Assembly: GCA_945901215.1 (NCBI GenBank)
Contig: CAMDKE010000080.1
Span: forward strand, 1 to 9,835
Reading direction: 5' to 3'
DNA length: 9,835 bases
From: Comamonas sp. lk
Lineage (GTDB): Bacteria; Pseudomonadota; Gammaproteobacteria; Burkholderiales; Burkholderiaceae_C
Shown: piece by piece, positions 1 through 6,282 of the stretch
How the letters are laid out: each line of letters starts with the position of its first letter
Numbering within the stretch: the stretch's first letter is position 1
Notes under the pieces: model-generated
Told to the model about the DNA's origin: nothing
The model's database searches: none
The model's input: only the letters and a program-made list of their open reading frames with translations
Position numbers and translations under genes: made by a program

Positions 1-528
1 GTGTCCACCATCGATTTGTTGCCCACCTTTGTGGAACTGGCCGGTGGCACGCTGGACGCGCACCTGCCGCTGGACGGCCGCTCGCTGTTGCCGCACCTGC
101 AAGGCGTGCCGGGCGCACCCGGCCACGACGAGGTGATTGGCGAATACATGGCCGAAGGCAGCAAAACCCCGCTGGTAATGATTCGGCGCGGGCCCTGGAA
201 GTTCATGTACTCGCAAGACGACATCTGCCTGCTCTACCACTTGGAGACTGACCCTGACGAGCTCAACAACCTGGTCACCGTGCCCGCGCATCAGGCGGTG
301 CTGAGCGCCTTTGTGCAAGAAGTGGCCCAGCGCTGGGACCTGCCCGCGCTGCACCAGCAGGTGCTGGCCAGCCAGCGCAGGCGCCGCCTGGTGGGCCAGG
401 CCCTAAGCAAAGGAAAACTCACTTCCTGGGACCACCAGCCCCTGGTCAAGGCTAGCGAGCAGTACATGCGCAACCACATGGACCTCGACGACCTGGAGCG
501 CCGGGCGCGCTTTCCCAAGGTGGCCTAG
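1..528 (+). CDS. betC: Choline-sulfatase, C-terminal part (5' end outside window)
   Basis: This is the last 175 codons of a sulfatase; the codon at position 1 (GTG) is probably an internal Val, because the reading frame is open to the window edge. Choline-sulfatase hydrolyses choline-O-sulfate to choline and sulfate, feeding betaine synthesis or choline catabolism in the cytoplasm. The N-terminal stretch (TIDLLPTFVELAGG, then LDGRSLLPHLQG) is the usual late part of the alkaline-phosphatase-like sulfatase fold. The segment GEYMAEG...MIRRGPWKF (about 47-68), then LLYHLETDPDELNNL (about 77-91), is characteristic of choline-sulfatases. The tail, with SQRRRRLV, a SWDHQP stretch and DLDDLERRARFPKVA at the end, fits the choline-sulfatase-specific C-terminal extension. 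The catalytic Cys/Ser motif (CxPxR) lies upstream and cannot be checked. It ends in TAG and converges on the DUF4124-like gene with a 19-bp gap. Substrate assignment rests on the C-terminal signature only. Confidence 0.87.
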   Translation: MSTIDLLPTFVELAGGTLDAHLPLDGRSLLPHLQGVPGAPGHDEVIGEYMAEGSKTPLVMIRRGPWKFMYSQDDICLLYHLETDPDELNNLVTVPAHQAVLSAFVQEVAQRWDLPALHQQVLASQRRRRLVGQALSKGKLTSWDHQPLVKASEQYMRNHMDLDDLERRARFPKVA

Positions 529-540
529 GCTGCCTTAGCG

Positions 541-557
541 TGGCCACTCATTGGCCA
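541..557. other. Short inverted repeat between convergent genes
   Basis: TGGCCA (541-546), a 5-nt loop CTCAT, then TGGCCA (552-557) can form a 6-bp stem in the gap between the choline-sulfatase stop and the end of the DUF4124-like gene, partly overlapping that gene's last codons. There is no T-run on either side, so it is not a clear intrinsic terminator. It may only be a weak end-of-transcript structure. Confidence 0.25.
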
Positions 558-991
558 ATCACGCGATCCAAGGACTGGTCGCGCAGCGTCTGTGCTTGCT
601 GCGCGGGGTTTGGAGCCATGACGGTTGCCTTCGCGGCGGGCGTGGACGGGGCCTCCACCACCGTGACGCTGCCTTTGGACACGGCTTGCGTTTGGCGGCC
701 TGCGGGGCATGGTTTGTCGGTGTAGATTGTTTCACCGCCACCGCTACATTTGTGGATGCCGCTGGGGCTGGCCAGTACAACGGCCGTGCTTGGGCGCGCC
801 GCCGGTAACTCGCCCGGCGCAGGCGCCAGCGGCCAGTAGTGCCGCACGGCGTCTGTGCCGACCCCCATCTTGGCCAGACCTTTTTCAATTGATGGGCGCC
901 ACTGGCGCACCGTTTGCGTGTCCCTAAAGTACCAGGCCCATGATGACAAAAATACCATCAGCACCAGCAGATTAACCACCTTGCCCCGCAT
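548..991 (-). CDS. DUF4124-like membrane-anchored protein, function unknown
   Basis: A 147-aa protein when started at the ATG at 991. That start is chosen because AAGGGAG sits 5 nt upstream and a hydrophobic segment follows directly; the same frame extends upstream to 1111 but without a comparable ribosome site. Residues about 4-22 form one membrane segment or uncleaved signal anchor (VVNLLVLMVFLSSWAWYF). A Pro/Ala-rich stretch (about 55-75) leads to a short domain at about 79-97, IHKCSGGGETIYTDKPCPAG. Its pattern, Cys, a Gly-rich turn, YTDxPCP, is that of DUF4124 domains of proteobacterial envelope proteins. Cys82 and Cys95 could form a disulfide in the periplasm. The Ala/Pro/Gln-rich C-terminus is probably unstructured. 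No function is known to me for this family. The gene appears to stand alone, convergent with the choline-sulfatase gene. Confidence 0.7.
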   Translation of the reverse strand: MRGKVVNLLVLMVFLSSWAWYFRDTQTVRQWRPSIEKGLAKMGVGTDAVRHYWPLAPAPGELPAARPSTAVVLASPSGIHKCSGGGETIYTDKPCPAGRQTQAVSKGSVTVVEAPSTPAAKATVMAPNPAQQAQTLRDQSLDRVIGQ

Positions 992-1131
992 AGCCGCTCC
1001 CTTTTTTAATTGCGATGCCCGGTTGTAACCGAAAAACTTTGCAATTTGGTAATCAAGCGGTATTTGGCATGGGAAACACGCAGACGACGCGCTCGCGCTT
1101 TGCGCAGGCAAAACAGGCGCGCTGCGCGTAT

Positions 1132-2151
1132 TCAGGCCGGGGTTTGCAGGCGAAAGCAGGCGTCGCGCGCGCCCACATGGAGGCCACGCGCGTTGATGAT
1201 GGGCTGGGCGCGCCAGGGCTGCAGCGCCTCGCGCTGGGCCATGTCCAGCCAGCCGAGTTGCTCTAGCGCCTCTACCGTGGCGGCGTAGAGCGCGGTTTTG
1301 TTGCCGTCGCTGATCTTGAGCGCCAGGGCTTCGCCCCGGCTCTTGCTGGCCACTACCTGCACGCCGTCGGCACCGATTTTGGTGATCCAGTCGCCCCGGC
1401 CAATGTGCATAAAGGCCAAGTCGTTGCGCCCGGTGCCGCTGACCATCTCGGGGTAAGCCGTCATGGCCTCGCCCAGTTGGGCAAAGCTGTCGCCAAACTG
1501 CGCGTCCTGTTCGCCGCTGGCCAGGCGCGCGTAGCCGTAGGCCAGTTTGGACAGAGGCATGGCGTAGTTGGGTGCCGAGCAGCCGTCAATGCCCATTTTC
1601 AGGTCTTGCACGTCCATGCCCACGGCGGCGGCCACATCGCGCGCAATCGCTTGCTGCAACGGGTGGTCGGGGGCGATGTAGTCGTCCAGACTCCAGCCCT
1701 GTTGCACGCAGTGCGCCACAAAACCGGCGTGCTTGCCGCTGCAGTTGTTGTGGCGTTCATCAAAATGGATGCCGTCGGGCGCCGTCTTGTCCATCAGCAT
1801 GTACAAGCCCGGCACGTGGCAGCCGCAGCGCAAGACCTTGTAGTCTTGCCCGGCCTTGGCCAGCATGGACTCAGCCGCCTGCACGTGCATGTCTTCGCCG
1901 TTGTGGCTGGCGCACAGCATGGCCACCTCGGGCTGACTCAAGCCAAATTCTCGCGCGCCACCGGCCCGCATAAAAGGCAGCGCCTGCAAGGCTTTGAGCG
2001 TGGAGCGGGTAAAGCTCATCATGTGCGGCTTGCCGACATAGGCCTGCAATTCGTCCCGCGCATTGACTACGGCCAGCGCGCCAAAGTGCACACATTCGGT
2101 CAAGCCGCCACGGCTGAGTTGGATAAGGGGGGCGAAATCGCTGGGGGTCAT
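1132..2151 (-). CDS. L-asparaginase, ReAV / asparaginase II family (PF06089-type)
   Basis: A 339-aa enzyme predicted to hydrolyse L-asparagine to aspartate and ammonia. It belongs to the family of the Rhizobium etli inducible asparaginase, unrelated to E. coli AnsA/AnsB. From the chosen ATG (2151) it opens with a family-typical start (FAPLIQLSRGGLTECVHFG). The key residues known from the R. etli enzyme are visible: a Ser-Lys tandem S50-TL-K53, a second serine S82 in CASHNGED, a likely partner lysine K258 in TKIGADG, and the metal-binding set C137 and K140 (NNCSGKHAG) plus C191 (DGCSAPNY). SGTGRNDL (about 238-245) is also conserved. The frame extends 14 codons upstream to 2193, but those residues are not family-like. 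Neither start has a strong ribosome site. It is divergent from the carboxyltransferase gene across 167 bp. I see no signal peptide, so a cytoplasmic location is inferred. Confidence 0.88.
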   Translation of the reverse strand: MTPSDFAPLIQLSRGGLTECVHFGALAVVNARDELQAYVGKPHMMSFTRSTLKALQALPFMRAGGAREFGLSQPEVAMLCASHNGEDMHVQAAESMLAKAGQDYKVLRCGCHVPGLYMLMDKTAPDGIHFDERHNNCSGKHAGFVAHCVQQGWSLDDYIAPDHPLQQAIARDVAAAVGMDVQDLKMGIDGCSAPNYAMPLSKLAYGYARLASGEQDAQFGDSFAQLGEAMTAYPEMVSGTGRNDLAFMHIGRGDWITKIGADGVQVVASKSRGEALALKISDGNKTALYAATVEALEQLGWLDMAQREALQPWRAQPIINARGLHVGARDACFRLQTPA

Positions 2152-2318
2152 AAAGAAGTTTCTTTGTGCGTGAAGGGAAGGTAATGGACGCAACGGTGCG
2201 GTTTTTTCCGGTCTGGCGCGTCACCCTAAAGACAAGCATACCCCCTGCGGCGTCAGCCGTTTTCTATACTGGAGCCGCCCTAAAGCCCACCCTTCGGCAC
2301 GCCAGAGGCCACACCCCC

Positions 2319-4196
2319 ATGCTCGAACTACGCGCCCCCCTCCAAGCCCACCTCGCCCATCTGCTGGTCCGCCCCGGCGACACAGTGCATGCCGGGCAAG
2401 TGCTCTTGGTTCTAGAAGCCATGAAGATGGAACACGAAGTAATCGCGCCGCACGCCGGGGTGGTACAGGAATGCTTTTTTGCGGTGGGCGAGGCGGTGGC
2501 GCAGGGTGATGTGCTGCTGGCGATGCAGCGCAGCGCCACTGCAAGCGCAGCGCCGCCAAGCTCCAACGCCGAAGCGGCAAAGCCCAGCTTCCTGCACACG
2601 CCGCTTGCCCCCACCACACTGCTGGCGCAAGGCGCGGCCAGGCCGGTGGCCGCCGCAGATGACTCAACACCCCTGCGCCCCGACCTGGCCCGCACCCTGG
2701 CGCGCCAAGCGTTCACCCTGGATGCCAACCGTCCCGCCGCCGTGACCAAGCGCCACGCCCTGGGCCTGCGCACCGCGCGCGAAAACCTGGCTGATTTGTG
2801 CGACGCAGGCAGCTTTTCTGAATACGGCGCCCTGGCCGTGGCCGCGCAAAGCCAGCGCCGCAGCCAGGATGATCTGGCGCGCAACACCCCGGCTGACGGC
2901 ATGGTGTGCGGCACCGCCACCGTGGGCGGCGCGCCCTGCGTGGTGATGGCCTATGACGCCACGGTGCTGGCCGGCACCCAAGGCATGCGCAACCACCAAA
3001 AGACCGACCGCATGCTCGGTATCGCGCTGGCGCACAAGCTGCCTGTGGTCTTATTTGCTGAGGGCGGCGGCGGCCGCCCAGGCGATGTGGACATGCCCAT
3101 CGTGGCGGGTTTGCACGTGGCCACTTTTGCCAGCTTTGCACGCCTGAACGGCCAGGTGCCGGTGCTGGGTATTGCTGCCGGGCGCTGCTTTGCCGGCAAC
3201 GCTGCGCTATTGGGCTGCTGCGACGTGGTGATTGCCACGCGCGGCAGCAACATCGGCATGGGCGGCCCGGCCATGGTTGAGGGCGGCGGCCTGGGCGTGT
3301 TCACGCCCGAGCAGATTGGCCCCAGCAGCGCGCAGCACGTAAATGGCGTGATCGACCTGCTGGTGGACGACGAGGCACAGGCCGTAGCCGCTGCAAAACA
3401 CTACCTGGGCTTTTTCACCGGCGCGTCCGCCACCTGGCAAGCACCCGACGCGTTGGCGCTGCGTGCCGTAGTGCCCGAGAACCGACTGCGCGTCTACGAC
3501 ATCCGCGCCGCCCTGCACGGTATTGCAGACGCGGGCAGCGTGCTGGAGTTGCGCAGCGGCTTTGGTGTGGGCATCCACACCGCGCTGGCGCGCATCGAGG
3601 GCCGCGCCGTGGGCGTGCTGGCCAACAACCCGCAGCACCTGGGCGGCGCGATAGACGCCGACGCGGCGGACAAGGCCACCCGCTTTATGCAACTGTGCAA
3701 CGCCCACGGCCTGCCGCTGGTCAGCCTGGTGGACACGCCCGGCTTCATGGTGGGGCCCGATACCGAGGCCACGGCGCAGGTGCGCCATGTGAGCCGCATG
3801 TTTGTGGCGGCTGCCCACCTGCGCGTGCCGTTTTTGAGCGTGGTGCTGCGCAAAGGCTACGGCCTGGGCGCCATGGCCATGACGGCCGGCGGCTTTCACG
3901 CGCCGCTGTGCACCGTGGCCTGGCCCAGCGCCGAGTTTGGCGCCATGGGCCTGGAAGGCGCGGTGCGCCTGGGCTTTAAGAAAGAACTGGAAGCTGCGGC
4001 CCAGGGGGCCGCGCGAGACGCGCTGTTTGCGCAGTTATTGGCGCAGCAGGTAGAAAACGGCAGCGCCCTGGCAATGGCCAGCGGCCTGGAAATTGATGCG
4101 GTCATTGACCCGGCCGACACCCGCTCCTGGCTGGTGCGCGGCCTGGCCGCGGGGCGGGTGGGCGCACTGCGCGGGGCGGCGATCGACACGTGGTAG
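2319..4196 (+). CDS. Biotin carrier domain fused to acyl-CoA carboxyltransferase
   Basis: A 625-aa protein joining two of the three parts of a biotin-dependent acyl-CoA carboxylase. Residues about 1-72 are a biotinyl domain with EAMKMEH; Lys36 should carry the biotin. A Pro/Ala/Ser-rich linker (about 73-115) follows. Residues about 116-370 are the N-terminal carboxyltransferase half (GGGGRPGD at 249-256; GRCFAGNA at about 288-295). About 380-620 is the C-terminal half, with GFGVGIHTALARIEGR, NNPQHLGGAIDADAADK, DTPGFMVGPDTEA and RKGYGLGAMAM (511-521). The chemistry would be transfer of CO2 from carboxybiotin to an acyl-CoA; which one cannot be told. The ATG at 2319 is preferred because family homology begins there; the frame opens at 2166, but those 51 residues are not protein-like, and AGAGG lies about 11 nt upstream. 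No biotin carboxylase gene is in the window, so that subunit must be encoded elsewhere. Confidence 0.88.
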   Translation: MLELRAPLQAHLAHLLVRPGDTVHAGQVLLVLEAMKMEHEVIAPHAGVVQECFFAVGEAVAQGDVLLAMQRSATASAAPPSSNAEAAKPSFLHTPLAPTTLLAQGAARPVAAADDSTPLRPDLARTLARQAFTLDANRPAAVTKRHALGLRTARENLADLCDAGSFSEYGALAVAAQSQRRSQDDLARNTPADGMVCGTATVGGAPCVVMAYDATVLAGTQGMRNHQKTDRMLGIALAHKLPVVLFAEGGGGRPGDVDMPIVAGLHVATFASFARLNGQVPVLGIAAGRCFAGNAALLGCCDVVIATRGSNIGMGGPAMVEGGGLGVFTPEQIGPSSAQHVNGVIDLLVDDEAQAVAAAKHYLGFFTGASATWQAPDALALRAVVPENRLRVYDIRAALHGIADAGSVLELRSGFGVGIHTALARIEGRAVGVLANNPQHLGGAIDADAADKATRFMQLCNAHGLPLVSLVDTPGFMVGPDTEATAQVRHVSRMFVAAAHLRVPFLSVVLRKGYGLGAMAMTAGGFHAPLCTVAWPSAEFGAMGLEGAVRLGFKKELEAAAQGAARDALFAQLLAQQVENGSALAMASGLEIDAVIDPADTRSWLVRGLAAGRVGALRGAAIDTW

Positions 4197-4222
4197 GCGG
4201 GGCGCCCACCTCGGGTCGACCA

Positions 4223-4249
4223 CGCTGGGGGCGATACACGCCCCCAGCG
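4223..4249. terminator. 11-bp perfect hairpin between convergent genes
   Basis: CGCTGGGGGCG (4223-4233), loop ATACA, then CGCCCCCAGCG (4239-4249) gives an 11-bp GC-rich stem in the 66-bp gap between the ends of the carboxyltransferase (+) and monooxygenase (-) genes. On the + strand a run of five T (4260-4264) follows, but only 10 nt after the stem. On the - strand no T-run follows. It probably stops or stabilises transcripts from both sides, but it is not a textbook intrinsic terminator. Confidence 0.6.
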
Positions 4250-4262
4250 CACTGGTGCCTTT

Positions 4263-5360
4263 TTAGCGACCCAAGGCCCGACGCATAGCGGGCATCACTT
4301 CCTGCGACAGAAGCGTCATGCTTTCCCATTCGCGCGAGCGGTTGACACCGGCTCCATCCATGGACGCCATCAGCAAGCCACCGAATGGCCCTGTGCGCTC
4401 ACGGAATGCCAGCAACTTTTCGGTGACGGTCTTGGGCGAGCCGTAGATCACCATGCTTTTGATCAGCTCTTCTACAGTGATCTGCGCGTCGGGCTTCTTG
4501 GGGTCATCCTTCATGACCGCTGTGTAGTCCACAGCCAACAAGACCCTCCATAGGTAATCGAAGTAATAGTAATTGCTGCCATTGGGGTCCAGCATACGGT
4601 CCAGCGCTTCGGAATCGCTGCGTGCGATCACCAAGTTGCGCGCCACCCGCCAGTTCTCTCCGTTCACGGGGCGGCCTGCCGCTTCGCAGCCCTCTACATA
4701 CTTTTTCCAATGGCTGGCGATCACATATTCGGGACAGAAGTTGGCGCTCATAGGGCCCCAGCCGCGCATGCCGGCCGTCTTGACGCTATCGGAGAATGGT
4801 GACATCGCTGTCATCATGATGGGGGGGTGGGGCAGCTGGTAGGGCTTGGGAATGTAGCCCACACCCAAATCCGGCATCACCGTGTCGGACAGCTTGATCT
4901 TCCAGTGTTTGCCCTCGATGTGGTAAGGCGGCTCCTGACTCCACATTTGCAGAATCATGTCAATCGATTCCATCATGCGCTCGGTGCGGTAAGGGCCGTC
5001 GAGCACGTCAAACAACTCCATGTCACTGGCAAGTCCGCCAGGTCCGATGCCGAACATCAAGCGGCCGCGGCTCATGTGGTCAAACTGCGCCACTTCGGCA
5101 GCGACCACTGCGGGATGGTGGTTTGGCAGGGCAATGACGCCGGTTCCAAAGCGGATGGTCTTGGTGCGATTGATCAACGAAGCAAGAAACATGAGAGGCG
5201 AGGCGATGGGCTCGGTCGTGCACGACATGTGCTCACCGATCCAGGCCTCCTCAAATCCGACGTGGTCTGCGTAGATGATGCGGTCTGCGTCTTCCTCATA
5301 GGTTTCCGCGGCCATCCGTGTTGGTGGGTGCAGGGGCATGCCAAATAGTCCAAGCTTCAT
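4263..5360 (-). CDS. Luciferase-like FMN-dependent monooxygenase (LLM class)
   Basis: A 365-aa flavin-dependent oxidoreductase of the bacterial luciferase family, TIM-barrel type, expected to use FMNH2 and O2 to oxidise an organic substrate in the cytoplasm. Family features are the N-terminal strand MKLGLFGMPLHPP, GFEEAWIGEH (35-44), the segment TIRFGTGVIALPNHHP (68-83), and AQFDHMSRGRLMFGIGPG (91-108), the classic luciferase-family signature near the flavin phosphate site. The C-terminal half has YGSPKTVTEKL, also common in the family. Overall it resembles the limonene 1,2-monooxygenase-like branch, but this is from memory and does not fix the substrate. The start has GGAG 7 nt upstream. It lies 71 bp downstream of a flavin reductase gene on the same strand, which marks it as the oxygenase half of a two-component system under the divergent sigma-54 activator. 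A reductase or dehydrogenase using F420 is a less likely alternative given the FMN reductase partner. Confidence 0.87.
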   Translation of the reverse strand: MKLGLFGMPLHPPTRMAAETYEEDADRIIYADHVGFEEAWIGEHMSCTTEPIASPLMFLASLINRTKTIRFGTGVIALPNHHPAVVAAEVAQFDHMSRGRLMFGIGPGGLASDMELFDVLDGPYRTERMMESIDMILQMWSQEPPYHIEGKHWKIKLSDTVMPDLGVGYIPKPYQLPHPPIMMTAMSPFSDSVKTAGMRGWGPMSANFCPEYVIASHWKKYVEGCEAAGRPVNGENWRVARNLVIARSDSEALDRMLDPNGSNYYYFDYLWRVLLAVDYTAVMKDDPKKPDAQITVEELIKSMVIYGSPKTVTEKLLAFRERTGPFGGLLMASMDGAGVNRSREWESMTLLSQEVMPAMRRALGR

Positions 5361-5431
5361 GAAAGTCTCCTCGTTGGTTTAAGAAATGCGCTTCAAATGC
5401 GCGGGTTGTGAATCAAATCTGGTGGGTCCGC

Positions 5432-5992
5432 CTATTGCATCGACAGTGAAGCCTGTTGGCCGGCAAGCCACACCAGCGGCAACATAATAGCCTCGCTGGC
5501 CGGGGATGCAGACGGGCAATGGACCTGCTGCACCCGGCCAATAAAGAGGCTGTGGGTGCCATAGTCGGTCACCAGATCAACCGCGCATTCAATGGATGCG
5601 GAGGCCTCGGGCAACCATGGTAGGCGCCCGCTGTCGGTCGTCCAGGCATCTTTCCAGCCATCCGACTTGAAGCGTTGATCCCGCAATGCCGTGGTGGAAA
5701 ACGGCTTTAACAAGTCGCTCTGCTCATCGCAGAGCAGGTTGATGCAAAAAACCTTCGATCTCAGCAACACCGGGTAAATACCTGCGGTGCGGTTAACAGC
5801 GATCAGCATGGATGCAGGCTCCATGGAGACTGAAATCACCGACGAGGCCACCATGCCATGGGGCGCACCATCGGTATCGCGGGTCGAGACGATCATCACC
5901 GATGCCGCCAGACGGCGCATGGCCTCGCGAAAGTCGGTCGCCACCTGGCGCGCATGGTCGAATCGCGCTTGGTCGGTACTGTCAATTAACAC
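5432..5992 (-). CDS. Flavin reductase component (HpaC/RutF-like)
   Basis: A 186-aa NAD(P)H:flavin oxidoreductase that should supply FMNH2 to the monooxygenase encoded just downstream. It shows the flavin_reduct domain: FREAMRRLAASVMIVST (21-37) as first helix and strand, HGMVASSVISVSMEP (45-59) as the FMN-binding loop, then VFCINLL (81-87) and GTHSLFIGRV (145-154). In the last motif the usual GDH triad appears as GTH, with the His kept. Length is normal for the family. It starts with GTG at 5992; AGGAG lies 8 nt upstream, and the nearby upstream ATG is out of frame. It is the first gene of the operon, 45 nt downstream of the predicted sigma-54 start site. FMN versus FAD and NADH versus NADPH preference cannot be read. 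Confidence 0.87.
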   Translation of the reverse strand: MLIDSTDQARFDHARQVATDFREAMRRLAASVMIVSTRDTDGAPHGMVASSVISVSMEPASMLIAVNRTAGIYPVLLRSKVFCINLLCDEQSDLLKPFSTTALRDQRFKSDGWKDAWTTDSGRLPWLPEASASIECAVDLVTDYGTHSLFIGRVQQVHCPSASPASEAIMLPLVWLAGQQASLSMQ

Positions 5993-6047
5993 TGGCTTGT
6001 CTCCTGTGCATGTCCGGTGTATCGCTGCCCGGCATGATGACAGAATA

Positions 6048-6063
6048 AGCCAGAGTCATGCCA
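6048..6063 (-). promoter_or_regulatory. Sigma-54 (-24/-12) promoter for the flavin reductase/monooxygenase operon
   Basis: On the - strand 6063 to 6048 reads TGGCATG-ACTC-TGGCT. Against the consensus TGGCACG-N4-TTGCW it keeps both invariant elements, GG (-24) and GC (-12), at the exact spacing, with two mismatches (C to T and T to G). The predicted transcription start is about 6037, leaving a 45-nt leader before the GTG start of the reductase. An IHF site and enhancer repeats lie upstream in the right order, which supports the call. Confidence 0.82.
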
Positions 6064-6080
6064 ACTCAATCTGCAATAAA

Positions 6081-6093
6081 AATCAAGCACTTG
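6081..6093 (+). promoter_or_regulatory. IHF binding site
   Basis: AATCAAGCACTTG matches the IHF core consensus WATCAANNNNTTR at every defined position. It is flanked by an A/T-rich tract at 6075-6084. It lies between the -24/-12 promoter and the enhancer repeats, where IHF bends DNA to bring the activator onto sigma-54 RNA polymerase. Confidence 0.72.
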
Positions 6094-6100
6094 CATCAAT

Positions 6101-6136
6101 TAAAGTGTCGCAGGCGCAGCGGAATGCGACACTTTA
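6101..6136. promoter_or_regulatory. Enhancer site UAS1: perfect 12-bp inverted repeat
   Basis: TAAAGTGTCGCA (6101-6112) and its exact reverse complement TGCGACACTTTA (6125-6136) flank a 12-nt spacer. The dyad centre (6118.5) is about 82 bp upstream of the predicted sigma-54 start. It is the likely binding site of the divergently encoded Fis-type activator; that pairing is inferred from position. Confidence 0.75.
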
Positions 6137-6164
6137 GCGTCGCAAATCTCTGCGCTTGCGACAC
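6137..6164. promoter_or_regulatory. Enhancer site UAS2: second, degenerate copy
   Basis: GCGTCGCA (6137-6144, one mismatch to GTGTCGCA) and TGCGACAC (6157-6164, exact) have the same 19-bp centre-to-centre half-site spacing as UAS1. The dyad centre (6150.5) is 32 bp, about three helical turns, from that of UAS1 and about 114 bp upstream of the predicted start. Confidence 0.7.
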
Positions 6165-6183
6165 ATTGGGAACGATCTTTTTT

Positions 6184-6197
6184 TTGATCTCCATCAA
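6184..6197. promoter_or_regulatory. FNR/ANR-type box
   Basis: TTGAT-CTCC-ATCAA matches the FNR/ANR consensus TTGATNNNNATCAA at all ten defined bases. It lies 86 bp upstream of the regulator's ATG and about 153 bp upstream of the predicted sigma-54 start. I found no good -10 box at the usual activating distance, so repression or a start site I do not recognise is possible. Confidence 0.5.
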
Positions 6198-6225
6198 GGG
6201 AAAAACCCGATAGCGCAGACGGCCT

Positions 6226-6233
6226 GTGTCGCA
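6226..6233 (+). promoter_or_regulatory. Extra enhancer half-site near the regulator gene
   Basis: GTGTCGCA is an exact fourth copy of the UAS half-site, unpaired at the 19-bp spacing seen in the two dyads. It is 50 bp upstream of the regulator's start codon and could serve autoregulation by the activator. Confidence 0.4.
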
Positions 6234-6265
6234 TTACAGTCTGGCCCTCTGACAAAAGCTTAACC

Positions 6266-6274
6266 AGGAAGGAG
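6266..6274 (+). promoter_or_regulatory. Ribosome binding site of the sigma-54 activator gene
   Basis: AGGAAGGAG ends 8 nt before the ATG at 6283. This strong site settles the start of the regulator. Confidence 0.8.
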
Positions 6275-6282
6275 TCGACCCC

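Noticed and set aside
1020..1031. CGGTTGTAACCG palindrome upstream of the DUF4124-like gene
   Set aside because: Only 5-bp arms and a single copy; expected by chance and not tied to a known operator.
1405..2184. 259-codon + strand open frame opposite the asparaginase gene
   Set aside because: It is antisense to a gene with clear family motifs and complete active-site residues. Its translation is His/Ala/Val/Gly-rich low-complexity sequence typical of high-GC shadow frames.
2265..2270. TATACT as a -10 box for the carboxyltransferase gene
   Set aside because: No acceptable -35 hexamer lies 16-18 bp upstream; AAGACA (2229-2234) is 30 bp away.
2166..2318. N-terminal extension of the biotin-carrier/carboxyltransferase protein by 51 codons
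   Set aside because: Biotinyl-domain homology starts at the ATG at 2319; the upstream residues look like translated promoter DNA and overlap the region the divergent asparaginase gene needs for its own start.
3207..3899. 230-codon - strand open frame inside the carboxyltransferase gene
   Set aside because: His/Gln/Ala-rich translation with no recognisable domain, fully inside a well-supported gene.
4827..5348. 173-codon + strand open frame opposite the monooxygenase gene
   Set aside because: Shadow of the luciferase-family gene; no ribosome site and no family-like sequence.
6184..6213. TTGATC (6184-6189) and CGATAG (6208-6213) as a sigma-70 promoter for the regulator
   Set aside because: The -10 match is poor, and the -35-like hexamer is part of the FNR/ANR box. 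The regulator's real promoter is not identified.
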